A stretch of DNA of 64,000 bases from Aedes albopictus (taxonomy: Eukaryota > Arthropoda > Insecta > Diptera > Culicidae), in contig NC_085136.1 in the NCBI RefSeq assembly GCF_035046485.1, positions 80,369,734 through 80,433,733 of the forward strand. The letters are read 5' to 3'. Under the pieces are notes generated by a model. The model worked only from the letters and a program-made list of their open reading frames with translations. It was not told the DNA's origin and did not search any database. The position numbers were made by a program, and so were the translations under genes. Of the stretch, positions 23,635 to 35,299 are shown piece by piece. The stretch's first letter is position 1, and each line of letters begins with the position of its first letter.

Positions 23635-24872
23635 AATTCAATCTTATTCATTTACGAAATAGCAGCACAATTAGAGTGTCGATTGACAAAAGTAATCCCA
23701 TGCTTATAATGCACAATTGCCATTATCTGAAATATAAAAACTAGTTCCTGTTCCACTGATTCAGGTTTTCTTGTTTCCTTTATTTTTAAAAGAAAAAATA
23801 TTTAGCTGTCTTCGCTACCAGATAACCAGCGAAAAAATATACTTCTTCCAACTAAGTGGAAGCAAGCCATTCAAGTGTATAATTTTCTATGAGACACAAA
23901 TTGGCACGATATGCTCCACTATCTTTGCTGCATCTACATCCTCTTCCACACGTTTCTCCCTTTCTCTTCATAGTGGAGGAAACAAGAACACATTCCTTGC
24001 TACAACCACGCATGCACACTGATTTTCCCGTTCCATTTGCTGAAGCTGATTTGACGACGACGACAGAGACGTCTCTTGTTCGTCCCCGGTCGCACCGAAA
24101 GGGCCAAAATCCAAAACGGACTCTACTTGCTGACAAGGAAGCGCTAGCTTCCTAGCCCCTTTCGTGCAGAAGAATCCGCCACAAATTTGAGTAGATAGCG
24201 AACCAGATTCGGAATAGAGATAGCAAACGAACGCGGCGCTCTCTATGCGTTAGGGCGATTTCTTCCAGCTATGAAGCCGGGCTGGGATGGTTGGCAATGA
24301 ATTTATATCGTATCGTCTGTCGACTAGGACCGTCGGGGCGGCATGCGTTCGTCCGTTCTCGGTTGTTGTTAGCCCAAGCGAATATAATAGAGAGAAACTA
24401 ATAACAATCGGAATAAATTTCATAGAAAATTTATTCAAATGGGGGCAGTGCACATTTTTCCTAATTTTATTCGCCCGGGGTTCATGATGCTGAAATGTGT
24501 ACTGCTGCGAAGGAAGACTTTGCGCAGTGAGTAATGGAAGTAAGTTGTATTAACTGTATGCACACTTCAAGGAATACTTTGTAAAGTTGGATGAAAGCAG
24601 TATTTTGTTGATGCATTTGCTAAGCAGCATCCATCAACTTTGTTTTATATTTCTACCTCACTTTAAGCGAAATGTATTTTCTAAAGTGGTTAGCTCCTGA
24701 TGGTACTACAGAGCCATACTCACTTGGATACTTAGTGAGCTACAGTTTGCTTTGTCGAATCAATACTGAATGAAAGATACTTCTTCACTGAACTCGATGG
24801 ACAAATCTGCCGGGTTCCAGGCTGCAGCATTACCGCCCGCGTTGCATTCTTCTCCTCCAAAATCGCTCTGCA
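23635..24872 (+). repeat. duplicated segment, copy 1 (inverted copy at 38496-40585)
   Basis: It aligns along its whole length with the reverse complement of 38496-40585, apart from two insertions in that copy. Shared landmarks include TAGAGTGTC, CTTCCAACTAAG, AAGTGTATAATTTTCTATGA, GAGACGTCTCTTGTTCG, GATTTCTTCCAGCTATGAAG and GAAAATTTATTCAAAT. Both strands have short open frames in both copies (for example 23889-24155 plus), with more silent-looking than disabling changes. No known protein is recognised and the frames overlap antisense. It could be an interspersed repeat or a segmental duplication. Both copies end in the same RTE fragment (GCAGCATTACCGCCCGC). Confidence 0.75.
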
Positions 24873-25390
24873 CGGTGTCTACGGAACGATTGGTTCCTCG
24901 TCGAACCAATCGTTCCGTAGACACCGTTACACGTATTCGATGGTGCTCTTGGCTGCGTCGTTGATCGCTGCTTTTACTGTACTTCATCAGTTCTCTTGAG
25001 GGGGCGATTGGAACTAGCCCTGAGGCGGCATCCGGATGCTTAGTCGCTCTAGGATTTACCGAAACGGTGGCCGGTACCATACATTGGTTATGACGGATAG
25101 TTTTGTGCGCAGTTTAGCCATCACCAGGTAGTCGATAATGTCGGAGAAGTGCAATTCATCAATCAGAACGTGATCAATTTGCGAATCCGTTTACTGCAAT
25201 GTAACGATAAAGGAGGTTATGTTGGATAATATTGCTACGAATTGCCGTGTTCTTGAAGGCGGCGAAACCGATGAGTCGTAGGCCGTTTTTGTTCATCAAC
25301 TAGTGTGCGCTGAACATTCCAATCGTCGACCAGAGTTTCTCCTCCTGGCCTTCCTCACCGTTTAGGTCTACTATGATGATCTTGACATCA
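24815..25390 (-). pseudogene. RTE-type retrotransposon fragment (endonuclease and linker)
   Basis: The nucleotide sequence GCAGCATTACCGCCCGCGTT...TTCTTCTCCTCCAAAA matches the RTE copy at 20855-20900 on the same strand. Further along, the minus-strand translation gives HDVKIIIVDLNGEEGQEEK and NKNGLRLIGFAAFKNT, blocks of the AP-type endonuclease. It is heavily frameshifted. A perfect 24-bp hairpin interrupts the linker. Confidence 0.65.
24873..24926. repeat. perfect 24-bp hairpin
   Basis: CGGTGTCTACGGAACGATTG and four more bases (24873-24896) are exactly complementary to 24903-24926, with the loop CTCGTC. The RTE copy at 20 kb has only the right-hand part, so the left arm is a local inverted duplication. 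Confidence 0.9.
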
Positions 25391-26476
25391 TGGCTTTAGC
25401 AACAGACGTAATTGCGTTCGAGCCACTACCACTACACTATCACTTTGAGCTTTCAGAAGAACTGTTTAACTTGAAACACTTGTTAAAATATAACAGTATA
25501 CCATTACTTCACTTTTTCAAAAGAAAAGTTAAACATGAATATTTTTTAAAGAATAACTAGAAAGGACGAGCAAATTAATTTTAATTTCACTACTGTGCTT
25601 ATCTTCGGACAAATAGACCTATTTCGTTTGCGACTAACAGACTTCTTTAGTGCCAAATGCTCGACTACGCACACGACTTCAGAACGTTGCCGCAAAAAAA
25701 CCTCACAGATGCCCCACCGCAAGATCTTCCAGAAATTCCTTGAAGAGTTCTTCCAGAAGTTCATAACCACTTCCTTGGTTATGATGATTCTTCCAGTAAT
25801 TCTTCTAGTATTTTTTCCGAGCGTTGTTTCGGGCATTCTTACATTCATTCCTCTGGGAAACATTTTCAGATATTCATACGAAAATCCTTCCGGAAGTTTC
25901 TCCAGAAATTATTTGTGATGTTCCAACGGCAGTTCAAATAGTAATTCCTCCGAAATGTCTACCAGGCAGTGAATCAAAATTTAACCATCGCGCAACAATA
26001 ATGACAATGTCGCAACCTGTATTTGTTGCGACAATCCACCCAATGCGACATATGTTTGTCCCAACTTGAAAATAATAGGATAAACATCGTACACCACGAG
26101 TTTAGCGATTTTTAAGCCTTGTATTGCGACTTTCCAACGGTAACTTAGAGTCAGTAAACATTGCAACTCTGCTGAAGATCTACCATTAAACAGTTTCGAC
26201 TTTGGGTTAGTAATAATTGATTATTCACGAGTTGAAAAATACGCAACAACTTCAGCTTCCGTTTTGTCTGCAACAAAAATTTTCGAGATCATGTCATTAT
26301 CAGTTACCAGTAGGGATAAAGAGTAATCGTCATGCCTTCTTTGTTGCTTGTTTTGTGCCTCTTTTGTCTGACAATTCTCTTCACTGCTACCAGGGCTTTC
26401 CTAGGATTTCTTTTAGGAGTTCTACTAGAAAATTTCTCAGTAGTTCGTCAGAAATTCTTCCAACAATATCACCAGG
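25391..26476. other. unassigned, with traces of satellite
   Basis: Sparse TTCCTGAAG-type satellite words occur at about 25720-25960. Between 25980 and 26050 there are several GCGACA/GTTGCGAC words in both orientations. Nothing else is recognised and no frame is credible. Confidence 0.3.
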
Positions 26477-27533
26477 CCCCTTAGCGTGTCATCGCAAAAT
26501 GGCTTCTTCAAAATCATTGACCGAAATCAACTTTACACAACATTGCACCAATACATATTTGTAAAAAATCGACACTTATCTTATTTTATAAAGTAATCAA
26601 TTTCACGCGAGATATTCGGCATAAAAATGTATTCACACTACTTCAAATACAAGCCTCTTTCCAAGTAATCACGATTACTAAGCATTAGTTCACTCGAAAG
26701 TAGAAATTTTCAACGATTTGTTTCGACCGCACTAAAATGTGGTTGGCGGTGTTTACCACCCACCGCAGTACCAACGACGACGACGGCAGCGCGGTGATGT
26801 CTTTTGGCGCGCACAATCATTGATTATTGCACGCAGTGATGTCGATCCTGCTGGCCAAAGCATCAATGAAATTGATCGAAATCAATAAAAAAAATCCAAT
26901 CAAACACATTGGTTATGCGTCATAAAATCAAAAATAATTTGTGGGGTGATTATTTTTTAACTTTTTTACCACAATTGTTAGTGAAATAAGCAAAGCATTA
27001 CCTATAATTTAGGGGGCATCCATTTAGTACGTCACGCAAAATTTGGGAATTTTTGACCCCCCCTCCCCCCTTCGTACGGGTTTTTCGTATACCTAATACG
27101 TTGCTTGTCACACTTTCCGAAACCCCCACTCCCCCCTATAAGCGTGACGTACTTTATGGATGCTCCCTTACGTATTCTTCACCAAGCGGTCCGCCAGCAC
27201 TGCTGTTGCAGCAAACATAAACAGTGAGAGAGTGTACCAAAATAATTCGATCATTTCTAGCTTGTTACATAAAAAATCTAACATTTTTCGTGACATCTGG
27301 ATATGTTTCCATGTTATTCATTGAAGTAGAGTAGTTTACTGCTTGAGTTGCTTTCAAATGATTCATATTCTCGAAATGTTTACATTGGAAGTAACGAGAC
27401 AAAGAGGTGCTATTTTTGTTTGTTTGTTTATGGAATTGGTATAGAAAGGCTACACAACTACTATCGTGCTTGATGATTGTTTGGAATAAGAATCAAATAA
27501 GAAGAGCAAAATTTGAGCTGACACGCTAAGGGG
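26477..27533. mobile_element. candidate TIR element CCCCTTAGCGTGTC
   Basis: CCCCTTAGCGTGTCA at 26477 and its complement (GACACGCTAAGGGG, 27520-27533) form a 14-bp inverted pair 1.06 kb apart. The core ACACGCTAAGG is identical to the end of the 10562-12339 element but faces the other way. It contains the Harbinger-like MITE at 27012. No transposase and no clear target duplication are seen. Confidence 0.4.
27012..27167. mobile_element. PIF/Harbinger-like MITE
   Basis: The inverted ends GGGGGCATCCATTTAGTACG and its near complement (CGTACTTTATGGATGCTCCC) enclose C-rich inner blocks. The element is flanked by TTA on both sides (27009-27011 and 27168-27170). A 3-bp TTA duplication is the PIF/Harbinger signature. 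It is 156 bp long and non-coding. Confidence 0.75.
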
Positions 27534-28200
27534 TTGCTTGAGATCATAACAATAAACTTGACTCCCGCTCTTATCACCCTCTCAACCACCCACTCAAAAC
27601 AAACAAATCAGACGGCGCACAGTGCAGTGTGACTTGGTCAAAAACAACAACAAAAATCTTTCAAAATGAGCTAAATAAACATAGTAGTTGAACTTTTGAA
27701 TTTTGGCACACATATGATTTATTAAACATGATTACCGATACAATTTGTTCTTGTAAAACAATTTGAAAATTAAATAAATTCATAATTTACTCAATATTTT
27801 CACCATGTATCCCATTGTGCACCGCTTTATTTACGTTTTTGTTGACAACTCTCTCCTCTTTTCTCACGTACCTTTTCTCTCTGACCGTAGACAACTACCG
27901 TGTTATGGGGTGACATTAGTTGATGTAATTTTAACGCATAAACAGCGAACGATTGTACTGTTATCAACTGAAATTATATTGGCAGTATGATATTGAAAAT
28001 AGTTAATATGATTGACAAAATCACAGCTTCTCTTTTCGTGATAAACTTTAACTGCGGTTTAATCAGTTTTACCATACGTTGAACAACACCACTCAGTTCA
28101 ACGGTACGCTTTTCCGTTCTAGCAAACCGCGATTCAAATTGATTCGGGTTTTCGACCACGAAAGTGGAAAACGCGTAGGTTTTTCACGATAAACGGTAGA
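27534..28200. other. unassigned AT-rich sequence
   Basis: No repeat or coding frame is recognised. A short inverted pair, CGTTGAAC / GTTCAACG, lies near 28080-28105. Confidence 0.3.
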
Positions 28201-28446
28201 TCAGTCGATAGTGTGGAAAGTTTTCAATAATCGATCAACTTATTACAGTGCTGTGTTGCTTGGAAGACTGTTAAAAAGTTATTTTAAAATATGGGGGACG
28301 CACTTGTCGAAGAAAGAAAGTGCAGTGTGTGATACATTTTTGCACAAAACTGTGAAAATATTGTGAAAAGTGAAAAACAGTACTTCCCAAAGGACGGAAA
28401 ATGTAGTTGTCTACCACAAGTAGAAACCTGAGTGCATTTTGAGAAG
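28201..28446 (+). promoter_or_regulatory. candidate initiator and non-coding first exon
   Basis: TCAGTCG at 28201 fits the arthropod initiator TCAGTY. The next 245 bp have the GTGAAAAGTGAAAAACAG style common in mosquito 5' UTRs and end at GAGAAG|GTAAGC, a good splice donor (intron from 28447). A short upstream frame (ATGGGGGACGCACTTGTC...) closes after 13 codons. There is no downstream exon I can identify, so this is only a candidate. Confidence 0.3.
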
Positions 28447-28589
28447 GTAAGCAAGTATAATTTTGAGAGTTTGTTAGACAATTTCCGCGCTACTCATTGA
28501 CTGGTGAGGGGAGGGAGGTATGAGGCAGAGAGTGGCGGCCATACTCGCTGCCATTTTGTAACCTCTGCAACTATGTCCTTTAGGCCACA

Positions 28590-29448
28590 GCTCTTCCTGA
28601 TTTTTTGTAAAAGTTTCTCGAGCAATTTTTAGAGTACTTTAAAATATTTTTCTAGTAGTTCCTCCGTGAATGTATTTGGAGTTATCTAAGGACTTCTCCA
28701 GAAATTCCTCCTCGAATACCATTATGGATTTCTCCATCATCTAGTAGAAGGTCTTCCAAGGATTTCTCAAGGATAGTTTCAAAATATTTCCTCCAGGACT
28801 TTTCTCAGAAATTCTTCAAATCAAATCGATCAGAATTCTGTTCCAAAATTTCAGCAATGTTAAATCTTAGATTTCTTAAGGAGTTCCTAATTCGTTCATG
28901 CATTTCTCCAGGGGTTTCTTCTGGATTTTATTTTTTTTCCAAAATCTGATGTTGCTGTAGGAATTTCCCCACAGATGCTGTCATGAATTTTTCCAACCTT
29001 TTTTTTTAAAGATTCCTTTGTTATTGTTTTCCGAGGATTCCATCGATTAATCTTAGTATTTATTCAAATTGCTACACCACAAATTGCTCAAAGATATCCT
29101 CTACAATATGTCCAAATCGTGCAAGATTTTTGCTGGAATTACCTCAAATATCGTAATTGTTTGAGAATTCTCCCAATGCTTTTTCCGAGAATGCGTCAAT
29201 CATCTTCAATATTTTCCATGAATCCTCCCAAGGATTCGTTTTGCAATGCTTCCAAAGACCTCTCCAGAAAATCTTCCAAGGCTTTCCAGGAAACTCTCGC
29301 ATTTTTTTTTCAGGAGTTCTTTGAAGGAATCATCCGGAAATTCTTTTAGGATTCCTCCAGAAAATCTTCAATGGCTCCTTCAGAAATTCTTCAAAACACC
29401 AACAAACACTTGTTCACGAATTCTTCTAATGATTTTTCCGGGGCTTCT
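28590..29448 (-). repeat. degenerate satellite, TTCCT orientation
   Basis: Diverged TTCCTCCAGAAATTC-type units lie here. Short frames (29119-29349, 29246-29452) are repeat shadows. Confidence 0.6.
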
Positions 29449-29590
29449 TTAACCATCGAGCGATCGCGCTGCTGTGTTTTGTACAACACGTTGAAAAAAT
29501 CTGGCTTTTTATAGGTACTCAGCGTTAGCGCGGTGCTGTTAAAGCGGACAACCGCGCGAGTGGCGAAAAGTGAAATAGCACAGCGCAACA
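29449..29590. mobile_element. TTAA-type MITE (reverse of 10381-10504)
   Basis: It begins TTAACCATCGAGCGATCGCG and aligns with the reverse complement of the 10.4-kb copy through CAACACGTTGAAAAAATC, GTACTCAGCGTTAG and CCGCGCGAGT. Confidence 0.55.
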
Positions 29591-29660
29591 TTTTTTTTGA
29601 AGAGATTCCACTGATCTGGATCTGGATTGCTGGAAGTAAGAAAAATATTTAAGAAATTCC

Positions 29661-29680
29661 TATATATATATATATATATA
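29661..29680 (+). repeat. (TA)10 microsatellite
   Basis: Ten perfect TA units occur within a degenerate satellite region. Confidence 0.95.
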
Positions 29681-29689
29681 ACTATGTAA

Positions 29690-30120
29690 CTTGAAAGAAT
29701 GTTTGGAGAAATTTTTATGATATTTTTTGGAGGAATTTGTAAAATAGTTTTCGAAAAAAATTACACGATTAATCAGAGGAGAAATTTCTGGAGGAAATTT
29801 GTTATTATTTAAGTTGAACTCTTTGTTGAATTACAAGGCGAGCCCTTAAACGATTTCCTGGAAGAATTGTCCGAAATGTCTGGAGAAATTCTTTGAAGTG
29901 CTTTGAAAATTTCAAGAACGGAAGCTTAAAAGATTTCGTATAGATTCTTGAAGAAATTCTTGGAAGAATTTACAGAGTAATCTTTGAATGAATTTCTGAA
30001 CAAATCCTTGAAAGGACTACCGAACATTTGATCTATGAAATTTGTTTAGAAACCCCTAGAAGAATTTCTGTAAAAATTCTTAGAAGAACTCTTGGAAGAA
30101 TTGCAGAAATTCTTTAAAAA
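29690..30120 (+). repeat. degenerate satellite, GGAAT orientation
   Basis: GGAGAAATTTTTGAAGAAATTCTTGG-style units, diverged. Confidence 0.5.
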
Positions 30121-30130
30121 ACCCTAATTA

Positions 30131-31680
30131 ATCCACCTAGCGGTAATGGTGCCTTTCTCGTGCTTTAAAATATCCTTTCATCAAAACTCGAGCGACATGT
30201 TGATGACATTGACATAAATACAAAATGAAAACTGCTAGCTAAATCTACTCAATATGGATACATTTTATATTAGCATAACATCCAATATTCAGAAAATATA
30301 AGACAACGATCCAAAACTCAAACCAAACAAGTGTCATGAAGCCGCAAAATTTTGAAACTTCATTTTAGATTTTCCGGTCTTCATTTTATGCCTCCGGATA
30401 TCTACCCCAACTAAACTAATCGCCATCTTGAACATTGAGACACCATCTTGGATGTTCTGGTATTCATTTTTGGACTCTAACCTACAATTACATAAAATAG
30501 TCGCCGTATTGAATTTTGGCATGTCGTTTATGATTTTCTGGTTACCAGTTTTGGACGAAGACCGGCATTCTTCCCCATTCAAACTATAGTCATATTGCAG
30601 ACTTTGTAAAACAGCGCACAGCTTGGGTTTTCTGGTTTCAAATTTTGAATTCTGGACATATTTTCATACAAAATATGCCCATAATGCAAGAATTAAAAAT
30701 CATATAAAATAGGCACTAACTTGAACACTGGGCCATTATCTTGGACTTTGGACCGCTATCTTGGATATGTACTCTGGTGGACTCCGAACATATTTTAGTT
30801 TTAGAGCTCAAAATTCCTTAAAACAGCAACCATCTTCTTTTGACGCGATCAAATTCTTATTTTTCCATTCAACGTTGGCCCATCCTGCTATAAATTTACA
30901 CCTTAGGAATCTGAAATGGTACGATTTGATGAGATCGCTTTAGTTTTGTCTATTATTTGTTCGCATATATGAGAACTTAGACCTATTCGTCACTGTTGTT
31001 CATACCTAATGTTTATCAGGCCATTAAACAAAGCCACTATTTNNNNNNNNNNNNNNNNNNNNNNNNNNNNNNNNNNNNNNNNNNNNNNNNNNNNNNNNNN
31101 NNNNNNNNNNNNNNNNNNNNNNNNNNNNNNNNNNNNNNNNNNNNNNNNNNNNNNNNNNNNNNNNNNNNNNNNNNNNNNNNNNNNNNNNNNNNNNNNNNNN
31201 NNNNNNNNNNNNNNNNNNNNNNNNNNNNNNNNNNNNNNNNNNNNNNNNNNNNNNNNNNNNNNNNNNNNNNNNNNNNNNNNNNNNNNNNNNNNNNNNNNNN
31301 NNNNNNNNNNNNNNNNNNNNNNNNNNNNNNNNNNNNNNNNNNNNNNNNNNNNNNNNNNNNNNNNNNNNNNNNNNNNNNNNNNNNNNNNNNNNNNNNNNNN
31401 NNNNNNNNNNNNNNNNNNNNNNNNNNNNNNNNNNNNNNNNNNNNNNNNNNNNNNNNNNNNNNNNNNNNNNNNNNNNNNNNNNNNNNNNNNNNNNNNNNNN
31501 NNNNNNNNNNNNNNNNNNNNNNNNNNNNNNNNNNNNNNNNNNCCATTAAAATTGGTAGAGGTTTCATCGAGCTGAGTTGATTGGTATATGCGACTCGACC
31601 CTCCGGGCCTTCTATCAAAAAGTCATTTTTGGAGTGAACATATAGCCTTTCAAGTACACTTAGTGTACGAGAAAGGCAAA
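30131..31680. mobile_element. interspersed element with TGCCTTTCTCGT ends, spanning the gap
   Basis: The left end CACCTAGCGGTAATGGTGCC then TTTCTCGTGC and the right end TGTACGAGAAAGGCAAAAAG form a short inverted pair (TGCCTTTCTCGT, 30150-30161, and its complement, 31667-31678). The right end is itself a hairpin (GCCTTTCAAGTACACT / AGTGTACGAGAAAGGC). Between 30340 and 30790 are diverged copies of a CCATCTTGGAT..TTCTGG motif. The 500-N gap hides the middle. No coding frame is visible. Confidence 0.45.
31043..31542. other. assembly gap (500 N)
   Basis: Exactly 500 unknown bases, the usual size for a placeholder gap. True length is unknown. Frames crossing it are meaningless. Confidence 1.
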
Positions 31681-31689
31681 AAGGGACTC

Positions 31690-32445
31690 ATCCGAAAATT
31701 TCTATCCTTTTTTTTAAGAATTTCTGCAATTCTTCCAAGAATTTTTCTTAGAATTTTTACAGAAATTCTTCTAGAGATTCTAGATTTGTTCAAAAAATAA
31801 TTCAAAGATAACTGTGTTTATTCTTCCTAAAAATTCTTCAAGAATCCCTAAGAAATCTTTCAAGCTTTCGTCCTAGAAATTTTCTAAGCACTTTAAAGAA
31901 TTTCTCTAGACATTCAAGACAACTTTTCTAGGAAATTGCCTTGTAATTTACCAAAGAATTCATCCAAAATAATAAAACGATTCCTTAAGAAATTTCTACT
32001 CTGATTAGACATGTAATTTTCTTGAAAAACTATTTTACAAATTCCAGCAAAAAAAAAATTAAAAATGTCTACAAATATTTTTCCAAGTTATGCTCCTAAA
32101 GAGGAATTCCTTAAACATTTTTTTTTTTATTTCCAGCAATTATTCCACTGATCTCTACAGGTATTCTTCTAAAGATTTCTCAAAAATTTCATTCAAAGAT
32201 TTTCTCAGAAATTCTTTTGCAGATTCTTCTAGGCAACTTTATGAAGATGTATTTAGAAATTCTTGCAAAAATGCTCCTGAAATTCTTCCAAAGATTTCCT
32301 CAGGATTTCTTTCGTAGATTTTTCAGGAATTCTTGCGTGGGTTTCTTCTAAGAATTCTTCCAAGGACATCTCTGGGATGTTTTTATATTTTTTCAACTCT
32401 CCCAAGGATCTAAAGAAATCCTTTGTAAGAATTCCTAAAAGTGTT
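31690..32445 (-). repeat. degenerate satellite, TTCCT orientation
   Basis: AAGAATTTCTGCAATTCTTCC-like units lie here. The orientation changes to GGAAT at about 32445. Confidence 0.5.
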
Positions 32446-33838
32446 CTAGGGTGAACTTATGCTGGAATCTTCGGAAGTATGCCTGTAGGGATTTTTGAAG
32501 AAATTCATAAAGGTATCGTTTGAAAGAATCAGTGAAGGGTTTTCAGTGTACATCCGTGAACGTATTCATGTAATTGTTTCTGGAGTCTTAGAAGAAACTT
32601 CTGGAAGAACTCCCGGAGAAATTCTTGGAGAAATCCATGGGAGAACTCTGGAAGAAACACTTGGAGAAAGTATAAAAAGAAGCTACTGGGACAATTCCTG
32701 GAGAAATCCTTGGAGAAATTACTGGAGTAATCCTTATTACACTTCATGGAGAAATTAATAAAGGAATTCTCTGAACACATTCAGGAGGAACACTGCTAGT
32801 GTTCCCAGATGAAGACATCCTGCAGTATATTTTCAGGTATTTTTTGGAACAGTTCCTAAAGAAGTTTCTCTTCCATCTTGAAGGAATTTAAATTCTTGGA
32901 GGGAGTGCTAAAGAACTTCTGGATGAATCTCAGTAAAAATACTTGGAAAAATTCTTAGAAGAAGTCTTTGAAGTCTTTCTGGAGAATTCATTGGAAGACT
33001 GTTTTAAGGATTCTTTGAAAATACCCGGGTAAACAATTTAAAGAGCCCCGAAGAAATCATTGGAAGAATGATTTCCCAGAAGAATTTCGGAGGGAGTCTT
33101 TGAAGATTTTCTAGAGGAATCCTAGAAGATTTTCCCGGATGACTTCTTCAAAGAACTCCTGAAAAAAATGCGAGAATTTCCTGGAAATCCTTGGAAGATT
33201 TCCAGAAGATGTCTTGGGAAGCATTGCAAAAAGATTCCTTGGGAGGATTCATGGAAAAACTCTTGAAGATAATTGAAGCATTCTCGGAAAAATCTTTGGG
33301 AGAGTTCCTGGAAGAGTTCATCGAATTATTTCTAGAGGGATACTTGTGGTAATTCTTGCAAATTTCTCGCAAGAATTGGATATACTGCAGCGGATATCTT
33401 TGAGCAATTAGTAGTATAGCAATTTGAAGAAATACTAAGATAAATCGTTGGAGGAATCCTTGGAAAAAATAATGAAGGAATCTTACAAAAAAATGGTTGG
33501 TAAAATTCATGCAAGAATCTGTGGAGAAATTTCTACAAAAACATCAGTTTTTGGAAAAATCCTGAAGAAACCCCTGGAGAAATGCATGAATGGAAGAACT
33601 CCTTAAGAAGTGCTTGGAGTTATTTCTGCAGAAAGCCTGCACAGAATTTCTGATATTTAACCTTCTGAAATTTTGAAAAAAAAAATAGAACGGATCAAAT
33701 CGATTTGAATTGAAGAATTTCTAAATATAGACTTGTGGAAAATAATTTGAAAGTATCCTTGAGAAATGTTTGGAAGATTTTCTACTAGATAATTGCATGG
33801 CGGAGATTCCTTAAGGTTTTCTAGGAGGAATTTCTGGA
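32446..33838 (+). repeat. degenerate satellite, GGAAT orientation
   Basis: GGAGAAATCCTTGGAGAAATT-type units recur. A copy of the 29.2-kb stretch (GGAAGATTTCCAGAAGATG, GCATTGCAAA, GGATTCATGG) occurs here in reverse at about 33130-33290, so whole blocks of diverged satellite, not only units, have been duplicated. Confidence 0.55.
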
Positions 33839-33847
33839 ACTGTCCAT

Positions 33848-34537
33848 TAGAGTGGGTCAACGTTGTATGGAGAAACTTTAAATTTGATCGTATCAACCCG
33901 GAACAAAGCTTTTTCAATCTATATTAGCGTCCAAAATAACTACGCAAAATTTGGAAGCGATTGGTTGTGTCCCCGTATTTCGCATTGCGATTGAAATTTG
34001 TATGGAAGTTAGTATGAGAAATCGTACTTTTTTGCATTTTACTCATAAGTTGAATTCTTTTGCCCAATACCATGTAACTAAAAACGTTAAAGTATAGCCT
34101 AGGATATGCCGAAAAACTTTGCCGAAGACCGCAAAGTGATCCGACGCCTGCGAAAAAAGTTATTCGCCTGGTAACCTAGGCCAAAAATTATTGATGTTAT
34201 TCCTTCACATGTTAAGTGTTTAGCACCACCGGGCAATCTGTACGTAATAACTTTTTTCACAAGTGTCGGATCACTTTGCGGTCTTCGGCAAAGTTTTTCG
34301 GCATATCCTAGGCTATACTTTACCGTCATTGGTTAGATTGTTTCAGACGAAAATTGTCAATTAATGAGAAAAATGCAAATAAGCACGTTTTCCCATACTA
34401 AATTCCATACAAATTTCAATCGCAATGCGGAATACGGGGAAGCAACCAATCGCTCCCAAATTTTGCACAGTTACTTTGGACGCTCAAATGAATCGAAAAA
34501 GCTTTGTTCCGAAAAATCGACTTTGTTGACCCAGTCT
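33848..34537. mobile_element. long-arm foldback element with 9-bp target duplication
   Basis: Arms of about 320 bp (33848-34176 and 34235-34537) are reverse complements. Shared blocks include AGNNTGGGTCAA at the ends, GGAACAAAGCTTTTTC, GATTGGTTG, GCATTGCGATTGAAATTTGT and AGTATAGCCTAGGATATGCC. The flanks are identical 9-mers, ACTGTCCAT (33839-33847 and 34538-34546). Nine-base duplications with very long terminal repeats are typical of Mutator-like elements. There is no transposase. Confidence 0.8.
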
Positions 34538-34569
34538 ACTGTCCATAGATAACTCCAAATAAATTTTTG

Positions 34570-34745
34570 GAGGGACTCCTAGAAGAATACTTAAAAGAAC
34601 TCTTAAACTAGCTCGAGAAACACTTATACAAACAATTCTCGAAAAACTGTGGCATAAATTTCTGATAATATTTCTGGAAGTTTATTTGGCGAACTACTGA
34701 GAAAGTTTCTATGAGAACTCCTAAATGAATTCCTAGGGAAGTCCA
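34570..34745 (+). repeat. degenerate satellite, GGAAT orientation
   Basis: A short remnant follows the foldback and continues the zone that it interrupted. Confidence 0.45.
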
Positions 34746-34845
34746 GGTACTTAGATAGGTTATTATTTAAAAGTTATTTATTGTATTTTTTACGAATAAT
34801 CAGACTTTGGCGACGAAATTGAACTCGCCCTAATATGGTACTGAC

Positions 34846-35062
34846 CTAACATTTATGACAAATTTTCGCCTTCTTTCCCCGATACAAGCGAAACCAGCTG
34901 ATTTTGTTATGAAAACATAAACAGCTGGTAGCCGAGAACAATAAGGATGAACGTAAACATCGGTGAACCAGCTGGTTTTGTTGTGTAAACATGACCAGCT
35001 GGTGGACCGAGAACAAAAGGCCTTAATGGTAAACATTGAGACGGCCGGCGAAAACTGTCACA
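34846..35062. mobile_element. small MITE with an internal tandem duplication
   Basis: The ends TGACAAATTTTCGCC (about 34856) and GGCGAAAACTGTCA (about 35046) are inverted. Between them are two head-to-tail copies of about 75 bp, each starting AACCAGCTG and containing AACA-GCTGGT, CGAGAACAA and GTAAACAT. Confidence 0.5.
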
Positions 35063-35299
35063 TTATCGGGCGAGTTTCAAAAACCCTGCGACTGAGATTG
35101 ACAGCGAAATCGAAAGCGAAATATGAGTGCGACGAAATTTATTGCATCAAAGTCTAAGTCGAAAAAAAAAATCGCAATACTTTTCATTTTTCTTTTGCAA
35201 AAGTGAAGTAATAGCGTTACATAAAAAGTTCGACTGAAATCATGGATATATAGTGCTTTGATTGGCAACTACAACAACAAAACTATTCAAATATGGTCA

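Noticed and set aside
23852..24155. Overlapping 88- and 94-codon frames in the duplicated segment
   Set aside because: They are antisense to each other, and similar openness in copy 2 follows from nucleotide similarity. No family is recognised, so they are not called as CDS.
30996..31618. Frames of about 190 codons crossing 31 kb
   Set aside because: They consist almost entirely of unknown residues from the 500-N gap.
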